A stretch of DNA of 64,000 bases. Source: Gemmatimonadota bacterium. GTDB taxonomy: Bacteria > Gemmatimonadota > Gemmatimonadetes > Longimicrobiales > Gaopeijiaceae. The stretch covers positions 1 to 64,000 of the forward strand of contig JAJDXS010000010.1 of NCBI GenBank assembly GCA_022823145.1, written 5' to 3'. The notes under the pieces were generated by a model, which saw only the letters and a program-made list of their open reading frames with translations, was not told where the DNA came from and made no database searches. Of the stretch, positions 6,475-13,782 are shown in pieces (position 1 is the first letter of the stretch; every line of letters begins with the position of its first letter). Position numbers and translations under genes: made by a program.

Positions 6475-8763
6475 TCACGGATCGACCGTGAAGAGCATCC
6501 GCATGCCCGCTTCGAGGTGCTCCGAAATGTGGCAGTGCGCCATCCACGGGCCCGGATTCGTGATTTCGAGGAGGATGTCGGTGGTCGTTCCGGTAGGGAG
6601 CAACACCGTGTCCTTCCAGGCGAGGTTCTCGTTCGGCACGCCGTTGCGCGCGAGCACGAGAAACCGCTGCCCGTGGATATGGAAGGGGTGCTGCATCGCG
6701 TGGAAGGACCGCCGCTCGTTGTGCAGGCGGATCTTCACCACGTCTCCCACCTCGAACCGCCACGCGATGTCCATGTTCTCGTCGCCGGTGGCGGGGTCGC
6801 GCACGATCCACTCCACCTCGTCCGAGGTGGCGTTCCAGTTCATCATCGGCATCGTGCCGCTCCACTCCACCGGGTGGAAGTACGCCGAATCGAAGCGCAT
6901 CAGCCGGTCGACGATGAACGGGAGCTCGTTCGTCCGGAGGGTAAACGTGAGCTCGTGGTCGATCGGGGCGTCGAAGTACTCGCGGTAGAGCGCGATCTCG
7001 CGCGCGGCGTGGAGGTTGGTGCGGAGCGTGTCGAAGGCGGCTGAAACGGGCGACGCGAGCGTTGCGTCGGGCGCCTGCCCGGACGCCGCAACGCGCACCG
7101 TACCCAGCATGTCCCTCTCCTGGAAGAACGCGCCGGCGAGGTGGTCGATCCCCTGCACGCGGTTGACCAGCGCGAACTCGCCCGGTTCGTCGAACCGCAC
7201 GTGCACGATGTACCGCTCGGCCGGGCTCAGCACGATGCTCTCGACCCACTCCTCCTGCTCAAAGGCGCCCACGTCGGTGCCCACGACCTTGATGCGCGGC
7301 GCGGCGGGCGCGGAGGCGGCAGTTGCCCCCGCAGAACCGTCCAGCCCCTCGAACGAGAGGTTGAAGGTGCGCGTGTTCGACACGTTCGTGAGGTACAGCC
7401 GCACGACCTCGCCCGCGCCGATCTCCAGTTCGTAGTCGGGCTCGCCGTTGACCAGCATCAGGTTGCCGAAGCGGCCCATGAAGGTGTGCGTGGCGCGCTC
7501 CATCCCGAAGGGCATGGGTTCGTCGCCGGACATCATGAAGTCGTCCAGCATGAGGAACTCCTCGCGGTCGGCGGGCGCGTAGTAGTCGGGCCGGCTCGGC
7601 TCGACCAGCATGTTCCCGTAGAGGCCGAGGTCCTTGAGGACGTCTTCCCGGTGGTGCGGGTGATACCAGTACAGGCCGGGGTCCGCGAAGTGGATCTCGT
7701 AACGGAAGGTGTCGCCGGGCTCGACAGGATCCTGGGTGACGCCCGGCACGCCGTCGGACGCGTTGTCGAGGCGCAGGCCATGCCAGTGGATGGTCGTCGG
7801 CCACGCGATCGAGTTGGTGAAGTTCACGGTGATCGTGGCCGCCTCGGGCACGTAGAGGAGCGGCCCAGGATACTGGCCGTTGAAGCCGTACATGACGTAA
7901 TCGCGGCTGTGGATGCGCCTCCGCACCAGCCCGGCCTCAAGGTCGACCTCGTCGCCGTCGTCGAGTTCGATCACTTCGCGCGGGCGCGCCAGCGGCAGCG
8001 TTCCCGGGTCGATCCCGGCACCGGGCAGGAACGCGCTGGCCCCGGGGGGATCGAGGGCCATGAGTGCAGGAAACATGGTGAGCCCGGGCATCATCTCGGG
8101 GTGCGGCCACGTCCCGTTGCCGCCTGTGCCCATCCCGCCGTGCTCCGCGTGGCCCGCCATCTCCATGTCGCCGGTCCCGGTCGCGCCGAGCAGGTACTCC
8201 TGCATGTCGGGTGGGGACATTCGCGCGCTGGGAGACGTGGCGCGCAGCAGCAGCCGCCCCTCCCACTCCGGAGTGTCCGGCCGCGCCTCCGCCGTCACCA
8301 GGATCATGAACTTGTTCAGGCTGATCTCGCCGATGCTCTGCGTCCCGTTCGACACGGGGCCGATCCTTGCGATCTCGTCGAAGAGGGGCGTTGCCAGCCA
8401 CGCGACGATGTGATTGTATTCGCCCAGCGTGGCCGGATCGGGGAGCCCCTCGAGCGTGAGGATTCCCTCGTAGAGGTGATTGCCCGCAGGGTTGACGGCC
8501 ACGCCGAAGGGAGAATGCGGTGTGCGCAACTCCAGACGGCCCGACATGGCCTCGAGGCCGGGCCGGGCGGTCAGGAAGATGCAGTACAGGTCGCGGCTGG
8601 GCGTGAGCGTGGCTCCGGCGGGCGGCGGCGTGTCGTCACAGGGAGACGAAACCGAAGCCGCCACAGTCTGGCCACCGACCGGAACCGGACCTGCCATCCC
8701 GGCCACCACGGCCACGGAGAGCGTCGCGGCGACGCAAGGGGCTATCTGCTTATGATATCGCAT
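6475..8763 (-). CDS. Multicopper oxidase with extra N-terminal domain
   Basis: A signal peptide (MRYHKQIAPCVAATLSVAVV) is followed by about 270 residues without an assigned fold and then a three-cupredoxin oxidase. All four copper motifs are visible: HWHG (about residue 326), YHPHH (about 365), HPFHIHG (about 691) and HCHxxEHxxxGM (about 743), so the type 1 and trinuclear sites look complete and Met is the axial ligand. It should oxidise a reduced organic or metal substrate with O2 outside the cytoplasm, like CueO/laccase relatives. The N-terminal part includes a conserved-looking SPFGVAVNPAGNHLY segment and a Met/His-rich linker (EMAGHAEHGGMGTGG) that could bind copper. Start at ATG 8763 replaces the track start 8838 because of the signal peptide and promoter position. 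Confidence 0.9.
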   Translation of the reverse strand: MRYHKQIAPCVAATLSVAVVAGMAGPVPVGGQTVAASVSSPCDDTPPPAGATLTPSRDLYCIFLTARPGLEAMSGRLELRTPHSPFGVAVNPAGNHLYEGILTLEGLPDPATLGEYNHIVAWLATPLFDEIARIGPVSNGTQSIGEISLNKFMILVTAEARPDTPEWEGRLLLRATSPSARMSPPDMQEYLLGATGTGDMEMAGHAEHGGMGTGGNGTWPHPEMMPGLTMFPALMALDPPGASAFLPGAGIDPGTLPLARPREVIELDDGDEVDLEAGLVRRRIHSRDYVMYGFNGQYPGPLLYVPEAATITVNFTNSIAWPTTIHWHGLRLDNASDGVPGVTQDPVEPGDTFRYEIHFADPGLYWYHPHHREDVLKDLGLYGNMLVEPSRPDYYAPADREEFLMLDDFMMSGDEPMPFGMERATHTFMGRFGNLMLVNGEPDYELEIGAGEVVRLYLTNVSNTRTFNLSFEGLDGSAGATAASAPAAPRIKVVGTDVGAFEQEEWVESIVLSPAERYIVHVRFDEPGEFALVNRVQGIDHLAGAFFQERDMLGTVRVAASGQAPDATLASPVSAAFDTLRTNLHAAREIALYREYFDAPIDHELTFTLRTNELPFIVDRLMRFDSAYFHPVEWSGTMPMMNWNATSDEVEWIVRDPATGDENMDIAWRFEVGDVVKIRLHNERRSFHAMQHPFHIHGQRFLVLARNGVPNENLAWKDTVLLPTGTTTDILLEITNPGPWMAHCHISEHLEAGMRMLFTVDP

Positions 8764-8769
8764 GATACC

Positions 8770-8798
8770 ATTATCCACGGGCGTGGCGGAGGGCGCAA
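8770..8798 (-). promoter_or_regulatory. Probable promoter of the multicopper oxidase
   Basis: On the minus strand TTGCGC (8793-8798) and GATAAT (8770-8775) are 17 bases apart, and the -10 ends six bases before the ATG at 8763. There is no Shine-Dalgarno motif in the six bases left, so the predicted message would start at or beside the A of the start codon. The -35 is weak (3 of 6). Confidence 0.4.
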
Positions 8799-8831
8799 CG
8801 GCACACGCTCCAGGGGCCACTCTCGACCCCC

Positions 8832-8860
8832 TGTACAACCGGATTTCGGCACGCTATAAT
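8832..8860 (+). promoter_or_regulatory. Promoter of the DUF6884 gene
   Basis: A perfect -10 TATAAT (8855-8860) follows TGTACA (8832-8837) at 17 bases. The predicted start near 8867 lies 45 bases before ATG 8912, which argues against the longer ORF starting at 8762 in the track. Confidence 0.6.
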
Positions 8861-8911
8861 GAACATCTGTGGCGGAAGCAGCGCCAGGCGTTTGAAGGGA
8901 GCGGTGCCCAA

Positions 8912-9415
8912 ATGCAGGGACTTCGCGAGGGGGCAGAAAAGGGGACGCGCGCTGGCAGCGGGGGGGTGGCCCGACCGGACATCCTGCTGATCGGTTGTGT
9001 CAAGGGCAAGCTGGAGTGGGCCAGCCGCGTAGCCGCCAAGGACCTGTACGTTTCCGCCCTCTGGCGTTGCCGCCGCAAGTACGCCGAGCAGTCCGGAATC
9101 CCGTGGTTCATCCTCAGCGCCAAGTACGGTCTGGTCAATCCGGAAACCCGAATCGCCTGGTACGATCTCTCGCTGGGCGACCTTCCAGCGGCCCAGCGGC
9201 GCGCGTGGTCGCAAAGAGTCGTCGATGCCCTCGTCAGCAGGTATCCTTCGGTAGAAGGAAAGGTCGTTGAAGTCCACGCCGGCAAGGATTACGTCGACTA
9301 CGGCCTCGAATCCGGGCTCACCGACGCAGGCATGGTCGTGCAGAGGCCGCTGCTGAGAATCCCGATCGGTCGCCACCTCGGCTGGTACCGCGAAAGAGGC
9401 GCCAGCGAAGACTAG
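8912..9415 (+). CDS. DUF6884 domain protein
   Basis: After a Gly/Arg-rich leader, the sequence ILLIGCVKGKL, then AKDLYVSALWRCRRKYAE, WFILSAKYGLVNP and YDLSLGDL marks the DUF6884 family, which resembles the YaaA peroxide-stress fold and turns up in mobile or defence neighbourhoods. Biochemical function is not known to me. I start at ATG 8912 (167 residues) because a strong promoter lies between 8832 and 8860; the track start at 8762 would put the promoter inside the gene. It converges on the VapC gene with a four-base overlap of stops. Alternative start upstream cannot be wholly excluded. Confidence 0.7.
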   Translation: MQGLREGAEKGTRAGSGGVARPDILLIGCVKGKLEWASRVAAKDLYVSALWRCRRKYAEQSGIPWFILSAKYGLVNPETRIAWYDLSLGDLPAAQRRAWSQRVVDALVSRYPSVEGKVVEVHAGKDYVDYGLESGLTDAGMVVQRPLLRIPIGRHLGWYRERGASED

Positions 9416-9861
9416 TCTTCCTCGAGGCCGGACACGTCCGCCCACGGGTTGAACACCTTGATGTCGGTGAGGCGGAAGTCCCGTGTGTTGCGCGTGACGA
9501 GCGTCAGGCTGTGACTCGCTGCCGACGCGGCCAACATGGCGTCCGGCAGATGCCGGTCCAGCGGCGCACCCAACCGACGCCTTTTCTCCATCACACGTGC
9601 GCACTCCCGCGCATCGGCCGCCGTCCAGTGGAGAATCCTGTCCTCGAAGGTGTCGTTCAAGACTTGCTCGAAGCGGGCAGCCAGATCGGCGCGGCGCGAC
9701 TGACTGTCCAGTAGCCCAATCCCGTTGTGTATCTCCCAGATCGTGATCGCGCTGATGTGGAGCCGATTCCTCCCCGCCCTATCGAGGAATCTCGCGACCC
9801 TTGGCTCCGGGTGGCGTCGCATCATTTCCGAGACGACGTTCGTATCGAGCAACCATGCCAC
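9412..9861 (-). CDS. vapC: VapC-type PIN domain toxin
   Basis: The 149-residue protein carries the PIN signature LLDTNVVSEMMRR at the N-terminus, ISAITIWEIHNGI in the middle and DAMLAASAASHSLTLVTRNTRDF at the C-terminus, giving the four expected acidic residues (D in LLDTN, E in WEI, D in PDAML, D in TRDF). These proteins are Mg-dependent RNases that cut specific RNAs when released from their antitoxin. It lies 6 bases downstream of the antitoxin gene on the same strand. The complete catalytic set indicates an active toxin. Confidence 0.85.
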   Translation of the reverse strand: MAWLLDTNVVSEMMRRHPEPRVARFLDRAGRNRLHISAITIWEIHNGIGLLDSQSRRADLAARFEQVLNDTFEDRILHWTAADARECARVMEKRRRLGAPLDRHLPDAMLAASAASHSLTLVTRNTRDFRLTDIKVFNPWADVSGLEED

Positions 9862-9867
9862 TGGAGC

Positions 9868-10125
9868 TCACTCCTCGTCCCGGAATTCGACGGGCCTGTA
9901 GCCGTAGCTTCCGCGAGTGATCGACTCCACACCGTTCTCGGGTCCGAAGTATCGCTTGAAGGTCTCGGACGGCTTCAACCGGGCGCGCGACGACTCGCGT
10001 TTTTCGCTGATCAATCGGCGTACGAATTCCTCCATGGAAAGCCCGGCACGCCTTGCTTCGTCCTTCAGCCAGGCCTTGTCACCGGGGTTGATTCGTCGGA
10101 CCGTGATTGCTGAACTCACTGGCAT
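9868..10125 (-). CDS. VapB/FitA-like RHH antitoxin
   Basis: The protein of 85 residues has an N-terminal ribbon-helix-helix fold (SAITVRRINPGDKAWLKDEA, then RRAGLSMEEFVRRLIS) and a C-terminal tail that should wrap the toxin (ETFKRYFGPENG...). I start at ATG 10125 with a strong AGGAGG Shine-Dalgarno directly upstream; the track ORF to 10200 would run over the promoter. The gene precedes VapC by 6 bases, a canonical order of antitoxin then toxin. Its RHH should bind the promoter region 10172-10200 for autorepression. Confidence 0.8.
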   Translation of the reverse strand: MPVSSAITVRRINPGDKAWLKDEARRAGLSMEEFVRRLISEKRESSRARLKPSETFKRYFGPENGVESITRGSYGYRPVEFRDEE

Positions 10126-10171
10126 AGGGCCTCCTGCTGGACGTCGCTCCCAGGAAATCTTGCGTACCGAC

Positions 10172-10200
10172 AGTGTAATGCTAGCACCCTGTGATGGCAA
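10172..10200 (-). promoter_or_regulatory. Promoter of the VapBC-type operon
   Basis: Minus-strand TTGCCA (10195-10200) and TACACT (10172-10177) lie 17 bases apart, upstream of the AGGAGG and ATG at 10125. The start of the divergent PLP decarboxylase is 41 bases to the right, so a repressor here could affect both genes. Confidence 0.5.
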
Positions 10201-10240
10201 TCAGGATTCGTCATCGTCCCCCCAACAGACGAGCACAGGA

Positions 10241-11689
10241 ATGGCCGAACAGAAGAGTTACCACATGTCGCCGGAGGACTTCCGCCGGCACGGGAGGGAA
10301 GTCATCGACTGGATCGCGGACTACCACGAGAACGTCGCCCGCTATCCCGTTCTGTCGCGGGCGAGACCCGGCGAGATCGGCGACTCCCTGGGCGACGAGG
10401 TTCCCGAGGATGGTGAGGATTTCACCGCCATCCTCCAGGACGCCACGGAGCGGATCCTCCCCGGCATGACGCACTGGCAATCGCCCGGATTCCACGCCTA
10501 TTTCCCCAGTAACGCGTCGGGCCCCGCCATCCTGGGCGAACTGCTGTCGGCCGGTCTCGGGGTCCAGGGCATGCTCTGGTCGACCGGTCCCGCCTGCACC
10601 GAGGTCGAGACCCGGGTGCTGGACATGCTTGCCGACCTCCTGGGCCTGCCGGAGGCGTACCGCTCCACCGGCAGCGGCGGTGGAGTCATCCAGGACTCCG
10701 CTTCCAGCGCCGTTCTGTGTGCCCTGATCGCGGCGCGGGAGCGGGATTCCGGGCTGCGCACCAACCGGGCAGGCTGCGACGGCACACAGGTCGCCTACTG
10801 CTCGACGCAGGCGCACTCGTCTCTCGAGAAGGCGATGGGCGTCGCCGGCCTCGGGCGCGCCAACCTGCGGCAGATCGCAGTGAACGAGCGGTTCGCTCTC
10901 GATCCAGCCAGACTTGCGGCGCAGATCAAGGCCGACAGAGCCGGCGGGCTGCGGCCCATCTTCGCCTGCGCCACGCTCGGCACGACTTCGTCCAACGCGA
11001 TCGACCCGATTGCCGCCATCGGCAGGATCTGTCGAGACGAGGGCCTCTGGTTCCACGTCGACGCGGCCATGTCGGGCACGGCGGCGATCTGCCCGGAACA
11101 CCGCCACCTTCACGATGGCATCGAATACTCCGACAGCTACTGCTTCAATCCCCACAAGTGGATGTTCACGAACTTCGATTGCAGCTGTTTCTGGGTGGCC
11201 GACCGCGCGGCGCTGATCGGCGCACTGTCGATTCTCCCGGAGTACCTGATGAACGAAGCGACCAGGAGCGGTGCCGTCTTCGACTACAGGGACTGGCAGG
11301 TGCCGCTGGGCCGTCGCTTCAGGGCGCTGAAGCTCTGGTTCGTCCTGCGCTACTATGGTGTCGAAGGCCTCCGGCACCACATCCGCCGGCACATCGAGCT
11401 GGCCCGGCGATTGGTGGGGTGGATCGAGGCCGACCATCACTTTGAAATCGTGGCTCCGACGCCGCTCAACCTCGTCTGTTTCCGCCACTTGGGGAGCGAC
11501 GAACTGAACGAGCGCATCATGAACGAGATCAACGGCGGCGGCAAGATCTTCCTCACCCACACCAGGCTGAATGGCCGCTTCGTGTTGCGCCTGTGCGTCG
11601 GCCAGTCCCACACGGAGGCTGAACACGTCGAAAGGGCATGGGAGCTGATCGTCGACGCGGCGCAGGGGATCCGCGAGCGCGGGATGTGA
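10241..11689 (+). CDS. PLP-dependent aromatic/L-amino acid decarboxylase (group II)
   Basis: Family of pyridoxal-5-phosphate decarboxylases (DDC, tyrosine/tryptophan/phenylalanine or glutamate decarboxylases), 482 residues, normal for the family. Motifs: HWQSPGFHAYFPS near the N-terminus (substrate loop), DSASSAVLCALIAARE, HVDAAMSGTAA (PLP Asp) and the PLP lysine in FNPHKWMFTNFD at about residue 305. It should remove CO2 from an L-amino acid to give an amine; aromatic substrates are most likely from the sequence HxxAYFP but not decided. Start at ATG 10241 (AGGA upstream) gives the usual N-terminus MSPEDFRRHGREVIDWIADY; the 9917 track start adds a non-homologous tail through the antitoxin gene. 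Confidence 0.9.
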   Translation: MAEQKSYHMSPEDFRRHGREVIDWIADYHENVARYPVLSRARPGEIGDSLGDEVPEDGEDFTAILQDATERILPGMTHWQSPGFHAYFPSNASGPAILGELLSAGLGVQGMLWSTGPACTEVETRVLDMLADLLGLPEAYRSTGSGGGVIQDSASSAVLCALIAARERDSGLRTNRAGCDGTQVAYCSTQAHSSLEKAMGVAGLGRANLRQIAVNERFALDPARLAAQIKADRAGGLRPIFACATLGTTSSNAIDPIAAIGRICRDEGLWFHVDAAMSGTAAICPEHRHLHDGIEYSDSYCFNPHKWMFTNFDCSCFWVADRAALIGALSILPEYLMNEATRSGAVFDYRDWQVPLGRRFRALKLWFVLRYYGVEGLRHHIRRHIELARRLVGWIEADHHFEIVAPTPLNLVCFRHLGSDELNERIMNEINGGGKIFLTHTRLNGRFVLRLCVGQSHTEAEHVERAWELIVDAAQGIRERGM

Positions 11690-11731
11690 GGCGCGTCGAA
11701 GGCCCCGGGAGTTGCCTGCGGGTGCCCCGGC

Positions 11732-12706
11732 CTACAGCCCGGCCTGCTCCTTCACGTACTCGGCCGCCTCGAGGTGGGTTGCGAACCACACGTCCTCGTG
11801 GCCCTTGATGTACTCGATCAGCTCCTCGAGGACGACGATGCGCGACCTGTGGCCGATCACATGCGGGTGCATGGTGAGCAGAAACATGGTGCCCTCCGCG
11901 TAGGCGCCGTCGAAGTCGTCCTTCCAGACCTCGAGCACGTCGCGCGGGTGCGAGTAGCTGGCGCCGCGCGGGTTGAAGACCGGCGCGTCGTCCATGATCC
12001 ACTCGACGGGCAGCTCGACCATGCCGGTGGGCTCGCCGTGGGCGTTGATCTCGTACGGGCGGTCGTCGGCCATGAGTGAGGAGTCGTAGAGGAAGCCCAT
12101 CTCGTGGATGATGTCCAGCGTGTTGGGACTGAAGTTCCAGGACGGGGCGCGGTAGCCGAGCGGACGCACGCCGGTGACGTCCGTCATGTAGTCGACGGCT
12201 CGCTCCAGGAGGGCGCGCTCGGTTTCGGCGTCGAGACTGGAGTTGAGCTCGTGGATCCAGCCGTGAATCGCGAACTCGTGGTGGCCTGCCGCCTGGATCA
12301 CGTCGATCTGGTGAGGATTGAGGATGAGGCTGACGGCGGGGACGAAGAACGAGGCGGGGATGCCTTCGTGGTCCAGGAGGTCGACTACGCGGGGGAGCGC
12401 GACGCGGGCGCCGTACTGTCCCTGCGACAGGGAGCCGACGGTGGCGTCGCCGTAGCGGAGACCGAGGACGGTCTCGTTGTCGACATCGAAGGAGAGAAGG
12501 ACGGCCACGCGGGCGCCACCGGGCCATTCGTCCGGCTGGAGGCTGCGGCCCGCGCGCACCGCGTTGACGGTCTCCATGACCCGCTCGTCGGACCAGAGCC
12601 AGCCGGGTTCGTTCTCCGCACTCTCCGGGGGAGCGGGCTGGCAGGCCCATACGGCGAGGGTTGCCGCGGCGAGGACGGCGCGCTTTTTCACCCTTCCATC
12701 TTCCAT
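11732..12706 (-). CDS. Polysaccharide deacetylase-family lipoprotein
   Basis: A lipoprotein signal (VKKRAVLAAATLAVWAC) leads into a NodB-type (CE4) domain: the first Asp motif is LLSFDVDNE, the zinc pair is in FAIHGWIHE, RxPxW is YRAPSWNFSPNTLD, and the last conserved His lies in LTMHPHVIGH. The gene product is 324 residues from ATG 12706 (GGAGG nine bases upstream) and overlaps the upstream propeller gene by 19 bases; a GTG at 12691 giving a GTGA overlap is a second possible start. It could deacetylate a sugar or act on an amide as PuuE-like allantoinases do; closely spaced propeller genes suggest a cell-surface role. Confidence 0.85.
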   Translation of the reverse strand: MEDGRVKKRAVLAAATLAVWACQPAPPESAENEPGWLWSDERVMETVNAVRAGRSLQPDEWPGGARVAVLLSFDVDNETVLGLRYGDATVGSLSQGQYGARVALPRVVDLLDHEGIPASFFVPAVSLILNPHQIDVIQAAGHHEFAIHGWIHELNSSLDAETERALLERAVDYMTDVTGVRPLGYRAPSWNFSPNTLDIIHEMGFLYDSSLMADDRPYEINAHGEPTGMVELPVEWIMDDAPVFNPRGASYSHPRDVLEVWKDDFDGAYAEGTMFLLTMHPHVIGHRSRIVVLEELIEYIKGHEDVWFATHLEAAEYVKEQAGL

Positions 12707-13782
12707 AGGACGATTCCTCCGGCCTGTTTGCCGATCTGCGCGGACGCGACGCGGGCGCCCGCTTCGATGTCGATGACTTCCACGGTGCCCGGGTCGCCGC
12801 CGATGCCCTCGACGGTCACGATGGCGTAGCGGCCGTCCGGGGTGACGACGACGCCGTGGGTGACGGGGATGAGCGAGTCGATGAAGTGCAGCGGTTCGCC
12901 GGTTTCGACGTCCCAGATCCCGAGCTTCGCGCTGCCCTTGAGGGTGGCGAGGAGCTTCTTGCCGTCGGGCGTGAGATCGAGGTTGTAGGGCGCGCCGGGG
13001 GCTTCGATGCGGCGGGTGACCCGCCATGACGCGAGATCGACCTCGAGGATGGCGTCGCCGCGGTTGCAGGGGACGAAGACGCGGTCGCCGTCCGGGTGGG
13101 GCGTGGTCCACGTGGGCGAGCAGTTGGCACCGGCGGGCGGGGGCATGGCCATGTGCCCGTCCATCGGGGCGGGGGCGGGCTCGTTGGCGATGAGGTCGAG
13201 GCGCCGGGTGACGTCGAGGGTGGCGCCGTCGATCTCGACGAGCTGGTTGTCCATCATGCACGCGGAATAGTGCTTCGAGCCGTCGGCGTTGAAGCGGGAG
13301 CCGTGGGGCATGGTGCAGGTGACGACATCGGCGATCGGGAACATGGTCTCGAGGTCGACGATGGTCACGGTCGAGGGGACGTGGTCGCCGTGAAAGTTGG
13401 CGTTGACGGCGAGCGCGAGGGTGCCGTGCGGCGGGACGGCGATCGTAGCGGGGAACATCCCGAGGTCGGCGACGCCCACGATGGTGTCGGATCCGGTCTC
13501 GTACTTGACCAGGCGGCCGTTGGGGAAGCCGTGGCCCAGGGTGAGGTACCAGTACTCGCCCGCGGGATCGATGGCGAGCCCGTGGGGCGCTTCGATCTCG
13601 GCCGCGAGCCATCCGGTGGTGACGGTCTTCTCCACGACGAGGTCGCCGCCCGCGTCGTAGCGGAGCAGGGCGACCTCGTCCTCGGACTCGGCGGCGACGT
13701 AGGCCCAGTAGGACTGGGCGGCCGCCTTGCCGCCCGTCGCGGCGCAGGCGAGGGCGGCAAGGAGCGCGAACGGCGCCCTCAC
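12688..13782 (-). CDS. Secreted YVTN-type beta-propeller protein
   Basis: The 364-residue protein starts with a GTG at 13782 that overlaps the upstream stop (GTGA). The N-terminal VRAPFALLAALACAATG with a following AAAQ is a signal peptide. The remainder is a series of about seven repeats with the YVTN/cytochrome D1-like pattern (for example YWYLTLGHGFPNGRLVKYE, then DGKKLLATLKGSAKLGIWDV), so a bladed beta-propeller. No catalytic motif is visible. The track ORF starting at 14040 merges with a shadow of the previous gene. Partner genes on either side belong to the same operon; propellers of this type often bind ligands or act as partner proteins. Confidence 0.8.
   Translation of the reverse strand: MRAPFALLAALACAATGGKAAAQSYWAYVAAESEDEVALLRYDAGGDLVVEKTVTTGWLAAEIEAPHGLAIDPAGEYWYLTLGHGFPNGRLVKYETGSDTIVGVADLGMFPATIAVPPHGTLALAVNANFHGDHVPSTVTIVDLETMFPIADVVTCTMPHGSRFNADGSKHYSACMMDNQLVEIDGATLDVTRRLDLIANEPAPAPMDGHMAMPPPAGANCSPTWTTPHPDGDRVFVPCNRGDAILEVDLASWRVTRRIEAPGAPYNLDLTPDGKKLLATLKGSAKLGIWDVETGEPLHFIDSLIPVTHGVVVTPDGRYAIVTVEGIGGDPGTVEVIDIEAGARVASAQIGKQAGGIVLWKMEG

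Noticed and set aside
8771-9604. Minus ORF of 277 residues over the DUF6884 gene
   Set aside because: It is antisense of DUF6884 and VapC, has no domain, and would cover the promoter at 8832-8860.
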